DNA of 5,264 nt from JBDNDK01 sp046719185 (GTDB lineage Bacteria; Armatimonadota; UBA5829). Positions 1-5,264 of this stretch are shown here, in pieces. The notes below the pieces were generated by a model, which was not told the origin of the DNA, made no database searches, and saw nothing but the letters and a program-made list of their open reading frames with translations. The stretch spans positions 1 to 5,264 of the forward strand of contig JBDNDK010000165.1 of the NCBI GenBank assembly GCA_046719185.1, given 5' to 3'. The translations under genes and the position numbers were made by a program. The stretch's first letter is position 1. Every line of letters begins with the position of its first letter.

Positions 1-921
1 GTGTTTTTGCCTGCATATCAGATAATAGATAGAAGGCTGAGTCCTGGTGCTGCAGGTTCTGTTGTTAATAATTTAACTACTTTGGGAGTAGGATATGTTC
101 CTTGCATAGGTGTGATTGGTGATGATGGTGAAGGATATGAATTGAGAAGGGCTCTGAATAAAATCCATGCAAACACAGAACATCTGATACAGTTTGATGA
201 GTGTTTTACACCTTGTTATACAAAACCTATGCTAATGACTGCTGGAATTGAAAAAGAAATTGAGAGACTTGATATAAAGAATAGAAAGCATCTTCCAGAG
301 GAAGCTGAAGCTGAACTTATATTGATGCTTGAAACTGTAATAAATGAAGTTGATGGAGTGATTATTTCAGATCAGGTTCAGGAAAGAAACTGTGGAGTGG
401 TGACAGATAAAGTAAGAAATGCAATAGCAGAAATTGCTGAAGAGCATTCTGATAAACCTTTTCTTGTAGATTCAAGAGTAAGGATAGGTGAGTTTAGAAA
501 TGTGATGGCAAAGCCTAATATCTATGAGACTCTTGATGCTGTTAGTGGTGATACAAGACCAGATAAAAAGACAATTTCTGCAGATGAGATTAATATAAAA
601 CATGCTTGTGATTGTGGCAGACAGCTTGCTAAAATCATTGGTAAGCCTGTTTTTATGACTGCTCAGCAAAATGGAATATTTATTTTTGGCAATAGTGAAA
701 TTAGGGTACAAGGTTTTCCTGTTGATGGTGAGATAGATCCTGTAGGGGCAGGGGATAGCTGTGCAGCAGGGATAGTATCTTCATTATGTGCTGGTGCAAA
801 CCTTGAAGAGGCTGCAATTATTGGTAATTTGGTCGCTTCTATAACAGTTCAGAAGATTGGTCAGACAGGAAATGCTAGTCCTGAAGAACTGCTTGCAAGA
901 TATGATGAGTGTTTCAAATAA
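1..921 (+). CDS. PfkB-family carbohydrate kinase, RfaE/HldE domain I-like (5' partial)
   Basis: This is an ATP-dependent sugar or sugar-phosphate kinase of the ribokinase/PfkB fold, probably cytosolic. The visible 306 codons keep the N-terminal glycine-rich sugar-binding stretch (SPGAAGSVVNNL, about residues 14-25), the TKPML...ERLD segment (about 74-90) that resembles the heptose-kinase branch, a VDSRxRIGEFRN...KPN segment in the middle, and the PfkB C-terminal signature DPVGAGD (246-252). In that signature Asp252 is the expected catalytic base and GAG forms the anion hole. The reading frame is open to base 1, and the usual first strand and Asp-containing sugar-binding segment before the GGA-type motif is missing. 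The GTG at base 1 is therefore probably an internal Val codon and the gene starts left of the window. It lies 15 bp upstream of an isomerase-like gene, suggesting a shared sugar pathway. The nucleotidyltransferase domain of a bifunctional HldE is absent. The substrate is unknown; heptose-7-phosphate is only one possibility. Confidence 0.87.
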   Translation: MFLPAYQIIDRRLSPGAAGSVVNNLTTLGVGYVPCIGVIGDDGEGYELRRALNKIHANTEHLIQFDECFTPCYTKPMLMTAGIEKEIERLDIKNRKHLPEEAEAELILMLETVINEVDGVIISDQVQERNCGVVTDKVRNAIAEIAEEHSDKPFLVDSRVRIGEFRNVMAKPNIYETLDAVSGDTRPDKKTISADEINIKHACDCGRQLAKIIGKPVFMTAQQNGIFIFGNSEIRVQGFPVDGEIDPVGAGDSCAAGIVSSLCAGANLEEAAIIGNLVASITVQKIGQTGNASPEELLARYDECFK

Positions 922-925
922 AATT

Positions 926-931
926 GAGGTG
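926..931 (+). promoter_or_regulatory. Ribosome-binding site that fixes a TTG start
   Basis: GAGGTG lies five bases before the TTG at 937. No ATG or GTG in this frame occurs near the start of the conserved TIM-barrel sequence, so this Shine-Dalgarno match is what supports TTG as the initiation codon of the isomerase gene. Confidence 0.7.
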
Positions 932-936
932 TTTAA

Positions 937-1734
937 TTGAAAACTGGAATATCAACAATAGCTCTTAGGAAATATGATGTTTTTAAAGCCATAAAACTTG
1001 CAAAAAGTGCAGGATTTGATGGTGTTGAGATATGGGGAAAGCCTCCTCATATAACAGAAGTCTATGATGAAAGCCATATAAAGAAAGTCAAAGATGCTGT
1101 AGATGCAAATGGTTTGGTTGTTTGTATGTATGGTTCTTATGTGAAACCTGGAACAGATGGCTCTGATAACTTATTTGATGATTCTATAAAGATAGCAAAA
1201 TTACTAGATACAAAGCTTATCAGGATTTGGCCTGGTGCTAAAGAACCCCAAGATGCTGATGAAGACTATTGGGAAATGGTGATTGATAAGCTAATTGAAT
1301 ATGGAGATATTGCAGAAGATAATGGCTTGATACTGTCTCTTGAAGTTCATGGTGGCACTTTATCTGCTACAACTGATGGTGCAGAAAGAATTATTGATAT
1401 GACAAATCACAATGCCATCAAGTTAAATTGGCAGATAGACCTTGAAGAAGGTGATTTTGAGAAAGTATTAGGCAGATTAGCAAAATATACTGCTAGTGTG
1501 CATGCACAGAATTTCAAAGAAAATGCTGAAGGTAAAATGGAACTCTCACTTATTAGTGAGGGTGTTGTTGATTATAGAAAAGCTTTAGATATTCTTAATA
1601 AAAATGGGTTTAATGGATTTGTGGAAGTGGAATTTTTGAAGGGTGAGTTTGATGAAGATGAAAATATTATGCTTAATTCACTTAAAGCTGATGCTGAATT
1701 CTTAAGGGAAATTACTTCCAAATTTAATAGTTGA
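937..1734 (+). CDS. Sugar phosphate isomerase/epimerase-like TIM barrel protein
   Basis: This 265-residue protein matches the xylose isomerase-like/AP endonuclease 2 TIM-barrel superfamily, whose members isomerise or epimerise sugars using a divalent metal. The first strand and helix read KTGISTIAL...AIKLAKSAGFDGVEIWG (2-34), the classic opening of the family. Likely metal or acid-base residues are Glu136 and His138 (LSLEVHGG), Asp168 (NWQIDLEEG), His189 (SVHAQN) and Glu230/Glu232 (FVEVEF). These assignments come from their strand-end positions, not from an alignment. The length is normal for a single-domain member. Translation starts at TTG 937, backed by GAGGTG five bases upstream. It sits 15 bp after the PfkB kinase and 15 bp before the fmdB-like gene, so one transcript is likely. 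The exact substrate cannot be read from sequence. An inosose dehydratase or hydroxypyruvate isomerase relative is also possible. Confidence 0.82.
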   Translation: MKTGISTIALRKYDVFKAIKLAKSAGFDGVEIWGKPPHITEVYDESHIKKVKDAVDANGLVVCMYGSYVKPGTDGSDNLFDDSIKIAKLLDTKLIRIWPGAKEPQDADEDYWEMVIDKLIEYGDIAEDNGLILSLEVHGGTLSATTDGAERIIDMTNHNAIKLNWQIDLEEGDFEKVLGRLAKYTASVHAQNFKENAEGKMELSLISEGVVDYRKALDILNKNGFNGFVEVEFLKGEFDEDENIMLNSLKADAEFLREITSKFNS

Positions 1735-1749
1735 TGTGGTGTTTTTGCT

Positions 1750-2103
1750 ATGCCTCTTTTTGAATTTATGTGTAATAATTGCAAAAAGAAATTTGCACAA
1801 TTGGTTGGTATGACTGCAGATTCAAAACAACCTAGATGCAAATATTGCAATAGTGAAGATATATCAAAACTTATTAGCAGATTTAGAAAAGGTGTGAGTG
1901 AAGATGATTATCTAGACTCACTTGAAGACAAAGCTTTATCAATGGATATGGATGATCCTAGATCAGCAAGTAGATTTATGAAGGAAATGAGCAAAGAACT
2001 TGCTGATGAGGCTGATGATGAAGATATTGAAGAATTTGTAGCTGAAGCAGAAAAAGAACTATATGATGGTTCAAATGATGATTATGCAATTGATGATGAA
2101 TAG
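1750..2103 (+). CDS. FmdB-family zinc ribbon protein with acidic tail
   Basis: This 117-residue protein opens with the FmdB/CxxC_CxxC zinc ribbon: MPLFEFMCNNC...CKYC, with Cys8, Cys11, Cys30 and Cys33 as the expected zinc ligands. The following DPRSASRFMKEMSKEL segment (about 69-84) resembles the conserved helix found after the ribbon in many FmdB proteins. The C-terminus is strongly acidic, with 17 Asp/Glu among residues 86-117. The family was named for a putative regulator of formamidase/amidase genes, but its molecular role is poorly known. DNA, RNA or protein binding are all possible. There is no signal peptide or membrane segment, so it should be cytosolic. The ATG at 1750 is preceded by a weak GTGGTG at 1736-1741. 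It is the last gene of the short cluster with the kinase and isomerase; a 146-bp regulatory gap then separates it from mreB. Confidence 0.83.
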   Translation: MPLFEFMCNNCKKKFAQLVGMTADSKQPRCKYCNSEDISKLISRFRKGVSEDDYLDSLEDKALSMDMDDPRSASRFMKEMSKELADEADDEDIEEFVAEAEKELYDGSNDDYAIDDE

Positions 2104-2172
2104 CTATTAGCAAGAAAAAATGAAATATGTTTTTGAAATTTAATAATAAGTATCGTAAGAATTGCTGGTTTG

Positions 2173-2181
2173 TGCTATTAT
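2173..2181 (+). promoter_or_regulatory. Candidate extended -10 promoter for mreBCD
   Basis: TGC followed by TATTAT forms an extended -10 element (TGnTATTAT). No good -35 hexamer sits 16-18 bp upstream, which is tolerated for extended -10 promoters. Transcription would begin near 2188, giving a leader of about 60 nt before mreB. It lies in the only sizeable gap ahead of mreB. In AT-rich DNA such matches arise by chance, so this is a candidate only. Confidence 0.4.
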
Positions 2182-2203
2182 ATTCAATTAGTAGAAATAT
2201 TAT

Positions 2204-2230
2204 GCGTTCGAAGCACACTTCGGCCGTTTT
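2204..2230 (+). terminator. Hairpin plus T-run in the mreB leader (attenuator or weak terminator)
   Basis: CGAAG (2209-2213) pairs with CTTCG (2218-2222) around a CACA loop. A T-G wobble (2208/2223), one T/C mismatch and three further pairs, the outermost a G-T wobble (2204-2206 with 2225-2227), extend the stem, and a run of four T's (2227-2230) follows. It is a GC-rich island in a very AT-rich gap. It sits downstream of the candidate promoter and only three bases before the mreB Shine-Dalgarno (AAGGCGGA, 2233-2240). It could end read-through from the fmdB-like gene, attenuate mreB, or affect translation or mRNA stability. The T-run is short, so efficient termination is doubtful. Confidence 0.4.
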
Positions 2231-2249
2231 ATAAGGCGGATTATATAAA

Positions 2250-3317
2250 ATGGGAATGTTCTCTAAAATATTTAAACATTTTTCTAAGGCAATTGGAATT
2301 GATTTAGGCACTGCAAATACTCTTGTACATGTTAGAGGTAGAGGTATTCTTCTGAGAGAACCTAGTGTGATTGCTCTAGATTCTCAGTCAAGAAAAGTTT
2401 TAGCTGTTGGTGAGGAAGCAAAAAGAATGCTTGGCAGAACACCGGGCAATATTGTTGCTATCAGACCGCTAAAAGATGGAGTGATTGCAGACTTTGATCA
2501 AACTGAGCAAATGCTTAGAGGCTTTATCAGAAAAGTACATAGATCAAATGGTTTTATTCAACCGACTGTTGTTATTGGAATTCCATCTGGTGTTACTGAA
2601 GTTGAATGGAGAGCTGTAAAAGAAGCTGCAATAAAAGCAGGTGCTGCTGAAGCTTATACTTTGGAAGAGCCTTTTGCTGCTGCTATTGGAGCTGGACTGC
2701 CTGTTAGTGAACCAACTGGCAGTATGATTGTTGATATTGGCGGAGGAACATCTGAGGTTGCTGTTATTTCATTAGGCGGTATTGTTACCAGCAGATCTAT
2801 AAGAGTTGCTGGAGATGAAATAGATGATTCTATTGTTAGCTATATAAGAAAAGTTTTTAATCTTTTAATTGGAGACAGAACTGCTGAAGAAATTAAACTT
2901 TCTATTGGTTCTGCATATAAGCTTGATGAAGAAATGACTATGGAGGTAAGAGGCAGAGACCTTGTAACAGGTCTTCCCAGAGGAGTTATTGTATCTAGTG
3001 AACAAATTAGAGAAGCAATGAGTGATCCAATTTCAGAAATTGTAGATGCTGTTAAACTCACACTTGAGCTTACACCTCCTGAGCTTTCTGCTGATATTAT
3101 GGAAAGAGGCATTGTTTTAGCTGGTGGTGGTGCTCTTATTAGAGGACTTGATAGACTGCTGAATGTTGAAACAAATATGCCTGTTCATATTGCAGAGGAT
3201 CCTTTGAGCTGTGTTGTGAACGGCACTGCCAAAGCACTTGAGGAATCAGAGTCTAATCCTGCACTTAAAAAGGCATTAGTTGGATATACTGTTAGAAAAA
3301 TTCAGGCTACAAGCTGA
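2250..3317 (+). CDS. mreB: Rod shape-determining protein MreB
   Basis: MreB is the bacterial actin homologue that forms membrane-bound filaments and directs side-wall peptidoglycan synthesis with MreC, MreD, RodA and PBP2. The 355-residue length is typical. Visible actin-fold signatures are the phosphate-1 loop DLGTANT (18-24), phosphate-2 DIGGGTSEVAV (162-172) and the adenosine motif LAGGGALIRGL (290-300). Conserved MreB blocks REPSV, MLGRTPGNI, RPLKDGVIADF and EEPFAAAIGAGLPV are all present. The N-terminus (GMFSKIFKHFSKA) can form the amphipathic membrane-anchoring helix seen in Gram-negative MreB. ATG 2250 is favoured over the in-frame ATG at 2256 because AAGGCGGA (2233-2240) is nine bases away. 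Trp120 in VEWRAV occupies a position that is usually Lys or Arg. mreC follows after 27 bp, so mreBCD is probably one operon. Confidence 0.98.
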   Translation: MGMFSKIFKHFSKAIGIDLGTANTLVHVRGRGILLREPSVIALDSQSRKVLAVGEEAKRMLGRTPGNIVAIRPLKDGVIADFDQTEQMLRGFIRKVHRSNGFIQPTVVIGIPSGVTEVEWRAVKEAAIKAGAAEAYTLEEPFAAAIGAGLPVSEPTGSMIVDIGGGTSEVAVISLGGIVTSRSIRVAGDEIDDSIVSYIRKVFNLLIGDRTAEEIKLSIGSAYKLDEEMTMEVRGRDLVTGLPRGVIVSSEQIREAMSDPISEIVDAVKLTLELTPPELSADIMERGIVLAGGGALIRGLDRLLNVETNMPVHIAEDPLSCVVNGTAKALEESESNPALKKALVGYTVRKIQATS

Positions 3318-3344
3318 TTATAATTAAATAAATTGAGTGTATAA

Positions 3345-4178
3345 ATGGGAGATAAATTCAAAAACAGCACTATTGTTATACCTATTATATTAGTTATACT
3401 AGGGATGTTTATTGGTGCTGGATATAATCAGTTTAAGAGCTCTCAATATGGCATATATACACAAGATGCAGCCACATTTCTTTCTGCCCCAACATCATAT
3501 ATTTTTAGTTCTGCATTTTCTTTTATAGCTCAAGCATCAGATGCTGTAAGACCAAGAAGAGCTATTTTGAGAGAAAATAAAGAACTAAAAGCAAGAGTTG
3601 AAAAACTTTCTACTGAAAACCTCATTCTTAAGGACTGTAATCATGAAAATCAAAGATTAAGAAATCTCTTAGGACTGCAGGAATCTATTGAATATAAGAA
3701 TATAGCAGCTGAATTGATATCCAGACAAGAGAGTAGCTGGTTTGATACATTTAGAATAAATAAAGGCAAAAATTCAGGTGTTGTGGTTGGTGCTGCTGTT
3801 ATAAATCAAGATGGGTTAGTTGGGCAAGTTGTTGCTGTAGGACATCATACATCTCAGGTTGTTGCATTAACTGATATGAACAGTTCTGTGGCTGCAATGG
3901 TTCAAAGATCCAGAAGTCAGGGAATGCTTTATGGACAGGGCACTGATTTTATGATACTTACATATCTTCCTAAAGATGCTGATATAAAAGAAAAAGATAT
4001 AATAGTTTCTTCTGGAGCTGGGCAAGTAATACCTAAAGGGATATGTATTGGTGAGGTTGTGAGTATTCAGAAAAATGCTGTTGCTGGTACGACAGCTGCT
4101 TTTATCAAACCTTATGCTAAGATAGATCAGATTGAACATGTATTAGTGATCAATCCAGTAAAGAGGGTTTCAGAGTGA
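3345..4178 (+). CDS. mreC: Rod shape-determining protein MreC
   Basis: MreC is the bitopic elongasome scaffold that links MreB/MreD in the membrane to PBP2 in the periplasm. The 277 residues show the standard order. A short cytoplasmic N-terminus is followed by one transmembrane helix (about 10-26, IVIPIILVILGMFIGAG), a linker, a coiled coil (about 72-108, rich in Glu/Lys/Leu, RENKELKARVEKLSTENLIL) and the beta-rich C-terminal domain. That domain carries WFDTFRINKGKNSGV (132-146), DGLVGQVVAVG, and the late segment IIVSSGAGQVIPKGICIGEVVS, which matches the family's TSGxGGxFPxGxxxG pattern. The helix acts as an uncleaved signal anchor. The ATG start is preceded by a weak GAGTG at 3335-3339. The end overlaps mreD by four bases, implying translational coupling. 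Confidence 0.96.
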   Translation: MGDKFKNSTIVIPIILVILGMFIGAGYNQFKSSQYGIYTQDAATFLSAPTSYIFSSAFSFIAQASDAVRPRRAILRENKELKARVEKLSTENLILKDCNHENQRLRNLLGLQESIEYKNIAAELISRQESSWFDTFRINKGKNSGVVVGAAVINQDGLVGQVVAVGHHTSQVVALTDMNSSVAAMVQRSRSQGMLYGQGTDFMILTYLPKDADIKEKDIIVSSGAGQVIPKGICIGEVVSIQKNAVAGTTAAFIKPYAKIDQIEHVLVINPVKRVSE

Positions 4179-4669
4179 GATATATAACACTTGTTATATT
4201 ATTGCTAATTGCTGCTGGTTTGCAGGGTAACTTTCCTAGTTTTCTTTCTCTATTTGGAGCAAAGCCAGATTTTATTTTTGTTGTTCTTATTACATTTTCA
4301 CTTGATGAGGAACCTGATTTTGGTGCTATTTTGGGTTTTATTTCTGGTCTAATTCATGGGAGTGTGGTGGGTTTTGCACTTGGTTCTTTTATTATTACAA
4401 GAACAATTATTGGTTTTATATCTGGTTTAGTTACTACAAGAGTTTTTGGAGACAATCCTTTGGTGCCTGTGGTTTCGGCTGCATGGTTGACATTGGTATG
4501 TGAAGGTTTGTTTATAATATTAAATCCACCCTCTAGTTTTTTCATGGCAGTATCCACAATTATAGGTAAGTGTATATACAATGCTTTCTTTACTTTGGTT
4601 TTTTATGCAGTAACAAAAGGCAGAGAGAGTAGAAGAAAAACATTTCAGATTCAATCTAAATATATTTAG
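4175..4669 (+). CDS. mreD: Rod shape-determining protein MreD
   Basis: MreD is the integral membrane partner of MreC in the elongasome. The 164-residue length and hydrophobic profile fit the family. Probable membrane segments lie at about 3-17, 31-44, 49-70, 72-88, 96-116 and 124-147, ending in a basic cytoplasmic tail (KGRESRRK). The family hallmarks KPDFIFV (30-36) and GFISGLIHGSVVGFALG (54-70) are recognisable. In that second block the Asp normally found after the GFxxGLL stretch aligns with Gly62. Translation begins at GTG 4175 inside the mreC stop (GTGA, four-base overlap). GAGGG at 4163-4167 is seven bases upstream, so the start is well supported. Sequence identity in MreD is always low; the call rests on topology, the two motifs and position after mreC. 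Confidence 0.93.
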   Translation: MRYITLVILLLIAAGLQGNFPSFLSLFGAKPDFIFVVLITFSLDEEPDFGAILGFISGLIHGSVVGFALGSFIITRTIIGFISGLVTTRVFGDNPLVPVVSAAWLTLVCEGLFIILNPPSSFFMAVSTIIGKCIYNAFFTLVFYAVTKGRESRRKTFQIQSKYI

Positions 4670-4679
4670 TATGTTTTTT
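4656..4679 (+). terminator. AT-only palindrome and T-run at the mreD stop (weak candidate terminator)
   Basis: CTAAATATATTTAG (4656-4669) is a perfect 14-bp palindrome covering the end of mreD including its TAG stop. A run of six T's follows at 4674-4679. The stem has almost no GC and little room for a loop, so it would be weak as an intrinsic terminator. It is nonetheless the only terminator-like signal between mreD and the sigma-54 promoter. Confidence 0.22.
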
Positions 4680-4707
4680 ATCTTCAAATAATTACCCCGA
4701 AGAATGC

Positions 4708-4723
4708 TGGCACGCAAATTGCT
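4708..4723 (+). promoter_or_regulatory. Sigma-54 (RpoN) promoter driving flgBC
   Basis: TGGCACG (4708-4714), then CAAA, then TTGCT (4719-4723) is an exact match to the -24/-12 consensus TGGCACG-N4-TTGCW. The invariant GG (4709-4710) and GC (4721-4722) are separated by the required 10 bases. Transcription should begin near 4734, about 80 nt before flgB. Sigma-54 control of rod, hook and basal-body genes is known in several Gram-negative flagellar hierarchies and needs an AAA+ enhancer-binding activator (FlrC/FlgR type). That activator is not in this window. Confidence 0.93.
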
Positions 4724-4746
4724 GTTTAGTCTCAGACTTAAAGTGT

Positions 4747-4793
4747 ATTATTCAAAATATATAGTTAATTATTCATTATTAAAGAGAATAATT
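4747..4793 (+). repeat. Direct and inverted ATTATTC elements in the flgB leader
   Basis: ATTATTCA occurs at 4747-4754 and again at 4768-4775, 21 bp apart start to start, which is about two helical turns. A perfect 8-bp inverted partner also exists: AATTATTC (4767-4774) against GAATAATT (4786-4793) with an 11-base spacer. Either ATTATTC copy could pair with the downstream GAATAAT. These lie between the predicted transcription start and the flgB ribosome-binding site. They could be protein-binding sites, alternative RNA hairpins, or chance in AT-rich DNA. Confidence 0.4.
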
Positions 4794-4815
4794 TGAGTTT
4801 GAGAGGTGAAACAGT

Positions 4816-5202
4816 ATGATTGCAGATTTCCTATCTGACATTACCTCCAAAGTTATTGTGAAAACACTTGATGCTTCAACACTTAGGCACAAGGCAATTG
4901 CAAACAATATTGCAAATGCTGAGACACCGGGTTACAAAAGAAGTCAAGTAGTGTTTGAAACAGAGCTTGCAAGGATAATGTCAGGTTTATCTAAAGAGAG
5001 TATAAATGAAGGTGTCTCAAACCTTACTCCTGTCAGACAGACAGATCTATTTAGTCCAAGTAATTTTAACGGAAATAATGTCAATATTGATGCAGAGCTC
5101 ACAGATCTTGCCAGAAATGCAATGCTGTTTCAGGCAGCAACTGTTCTTCTTGAAGGGAAGGGAGCAATGATAAGAGCTGCAATTTCGGAGGGTAAGAAAT
5201 AA
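4816..5202 (+). CDS. flgB: Flagellar basal-body rod protein FlgB
   Basis: FlgB is the proximal rod subunit, exported by the flagellar type III system and assembled in the periplasm next to the MS ring/FliE. The 128-residue length is typical. The N-terminal rod-protein signature LRHKAIANNIANAETPGYKR (23-42) and the C-terminal family block NGNNVNIDAELTDLARNAMLFQAA (85-108) are both intact. The terminal helices should form the helical D0 region shared by rod and hook proteins. There is no cleavable signal peptide, as expected for a flagellar export substrate. The start is ATG 4816 with AGGTG (4804-4808) seven bases upstream. The gene heads a sigma-54-driven unit and overlaps the flgC start by one base (TAATG), the usual flgBC arrangement. 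Confidence 0.97.
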   Translation: MIADFLSDITSKVIVKTLDASTLRHKAIANNIANAETPGYKRSQVVFETELARIMSGLSKESINEGVSNLTPVRQTDLFSPSNFNGNNVNIDAELTDLARNAMLFQAATVLLEGKGAMIRAAISEGKK

Positions 5203-5264
5203 TGAGTAGTTTTTCCACATTTGATATTGCTTCTTCGGGTATTTATGCCCAAAGAATTCGTATG
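5202..5264 (+). CDS. flgC: Flagellar basal-body rod protein FlgC (3' partial)
   Basis: Twenty-one codons are visible before the right edge: MSSFSTFDIASSGIYAQRIR, then Met. This matches the FlgC opening, in which a short Phe-rich start leads to an FDIASSG-type stretch and then AQRxRM ahead of the rod-protein helix. The ATG shares its first base with the flgB stop codon (TAATG), and GGAGGG (5187-5192) is nine bases upstream, a strong ribosome-binding site. FlgC is a proximal rod component that follows FlgB in the axial structure. The fragment is too short to judge the rest of the protein. The call rests on the opening motif and on its position after flgB. Confidence 0.9.
   Translation, partial: MSSFSTFDIASSGIYAQRIRM

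Noticed and set aside
1..3. GTG at base 1 as the true start of the kinase
   Set aside because: There is no upstream sequence to judge, and the protein would lack the normal first strand of the PfkB fold. An internal Val codon is more likely.
2103..2112. GCTATTAGC just after the fmdB stop as a terminator stem
   Set aside because: The inverted repeat has a one-base loop and is followed by A's, not T's.
2133..2161. TTGAAA as a -35 with TAAGAA as -10 upstream of mreB
   Set aside because: The -35 is good and the spacing would be 17 bp, but the -10 is poor. The extended -10 at 2173-2181 is the better candidate.
2104..2249. The fmdB-mreB and mreD-flgB gaps are both exactly 146 bp
   Set aside because: The two gaps share no visible sequence similarity, so the equal length looks like coincidence.
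1976..2311. Antisense ORF rich in His and Leu opposite the fmdB tail and mreB start
   Set aside because: Its composition is the reverse complement of the acidic GAT/GAA-rich tail. It has no recognisable domain and runs into mreB.
2840..3112. Antisense ORF within mreB
   Set aside because: It is a shadow of the strongly conserved MreB coding frame, with low-complexity Ser/Ile sequence and no domain.
4755..4790. Sigma-70-type -10 hexamers in the flgB leader
   Set aside because: The region is almost pure A/T, so TATAAT-like strings are expected by chance. No matching -35 stands out, and the sigma-54 element is far stronger.
1..5264. Novel defence, mobile or CRISPR system
   Set aside because: All coding space is taken by recognisable metabolic, cell-shape and flagellar genes. 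There are no spaced repeats, integrase or transposase genes, or toxin-like genes.

Overview
This is an AT-rich bacterial window in which every gene I can support reads left to right on the + strand. From start to end it holds a sugar kinase cut by the left edge, a sugar-phosphate isomerase/epimerase-like TIM barrel, an FmdB-type zinc-ribbon protein, the rod-shape genes mreB-mreC-mreD, the flagellar rod gene flgB, and the first 21 codons of flgC cut by the right edge. I see no mobile element, CRISPR array, tRNA or rRNA. I found no previously undescribed system. The most informative signals are regulatory.

Region 1 (1-2103) is a tightly packed cluster. The PfkB kinase, the isomerase (TTG start) and the fmdB-like gene are each separated by 15 bp and are probably co-transcribed from a promoter left of the window. 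The kinase resembles the heptose-kinase (RfaE/HldE domain I) branch of PfkB. The true substrates of the kinase and isomerase cannot be read from the sequence.

Region 2 (2104-2249) is a 146-bp gap with a candidate extended -10 promoter and, downstream of it, a short hairpin followed by four T's just ahead of the mreB ribosome-binding site. This is either a leader/attenuator or a leaky terminator for region 1.

Region 3 (2250-4669) is mreBCD. mreC follows mreB after 27 bp, and mreD overlaps mreC by 4 bp (GTGA). Together these encode the actin-like filament, the periplasm-facing scaffold and the membrane partner of the elongasome that guides side-wall peptidoglycan synthesis.

Region 4 (4670-5264) opens with an exact match to the sigma-54 (-24/-12) promoter consensus. 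An AT-rich leader with repeated ATTATTCA elements follows, then flgB and flgC, which overlap by one base. Flagellar rod genes therefore appear to start a separate, sigma-54-dependent transcription unit right after the cell-shape operon.

The organism is a motile, rod-shaped or curved, probably Gram-negative bacterium that uses sigma-54 in its flagellar hierarchy. The low GC content, the RfaE-like kinase and the sigma-54 flagellar genes would fit Deferribacterota (for example a Mucispirillum-like genome) or a similar low-GC lineage. That placement is inference from general style and is not proven by any marker here.
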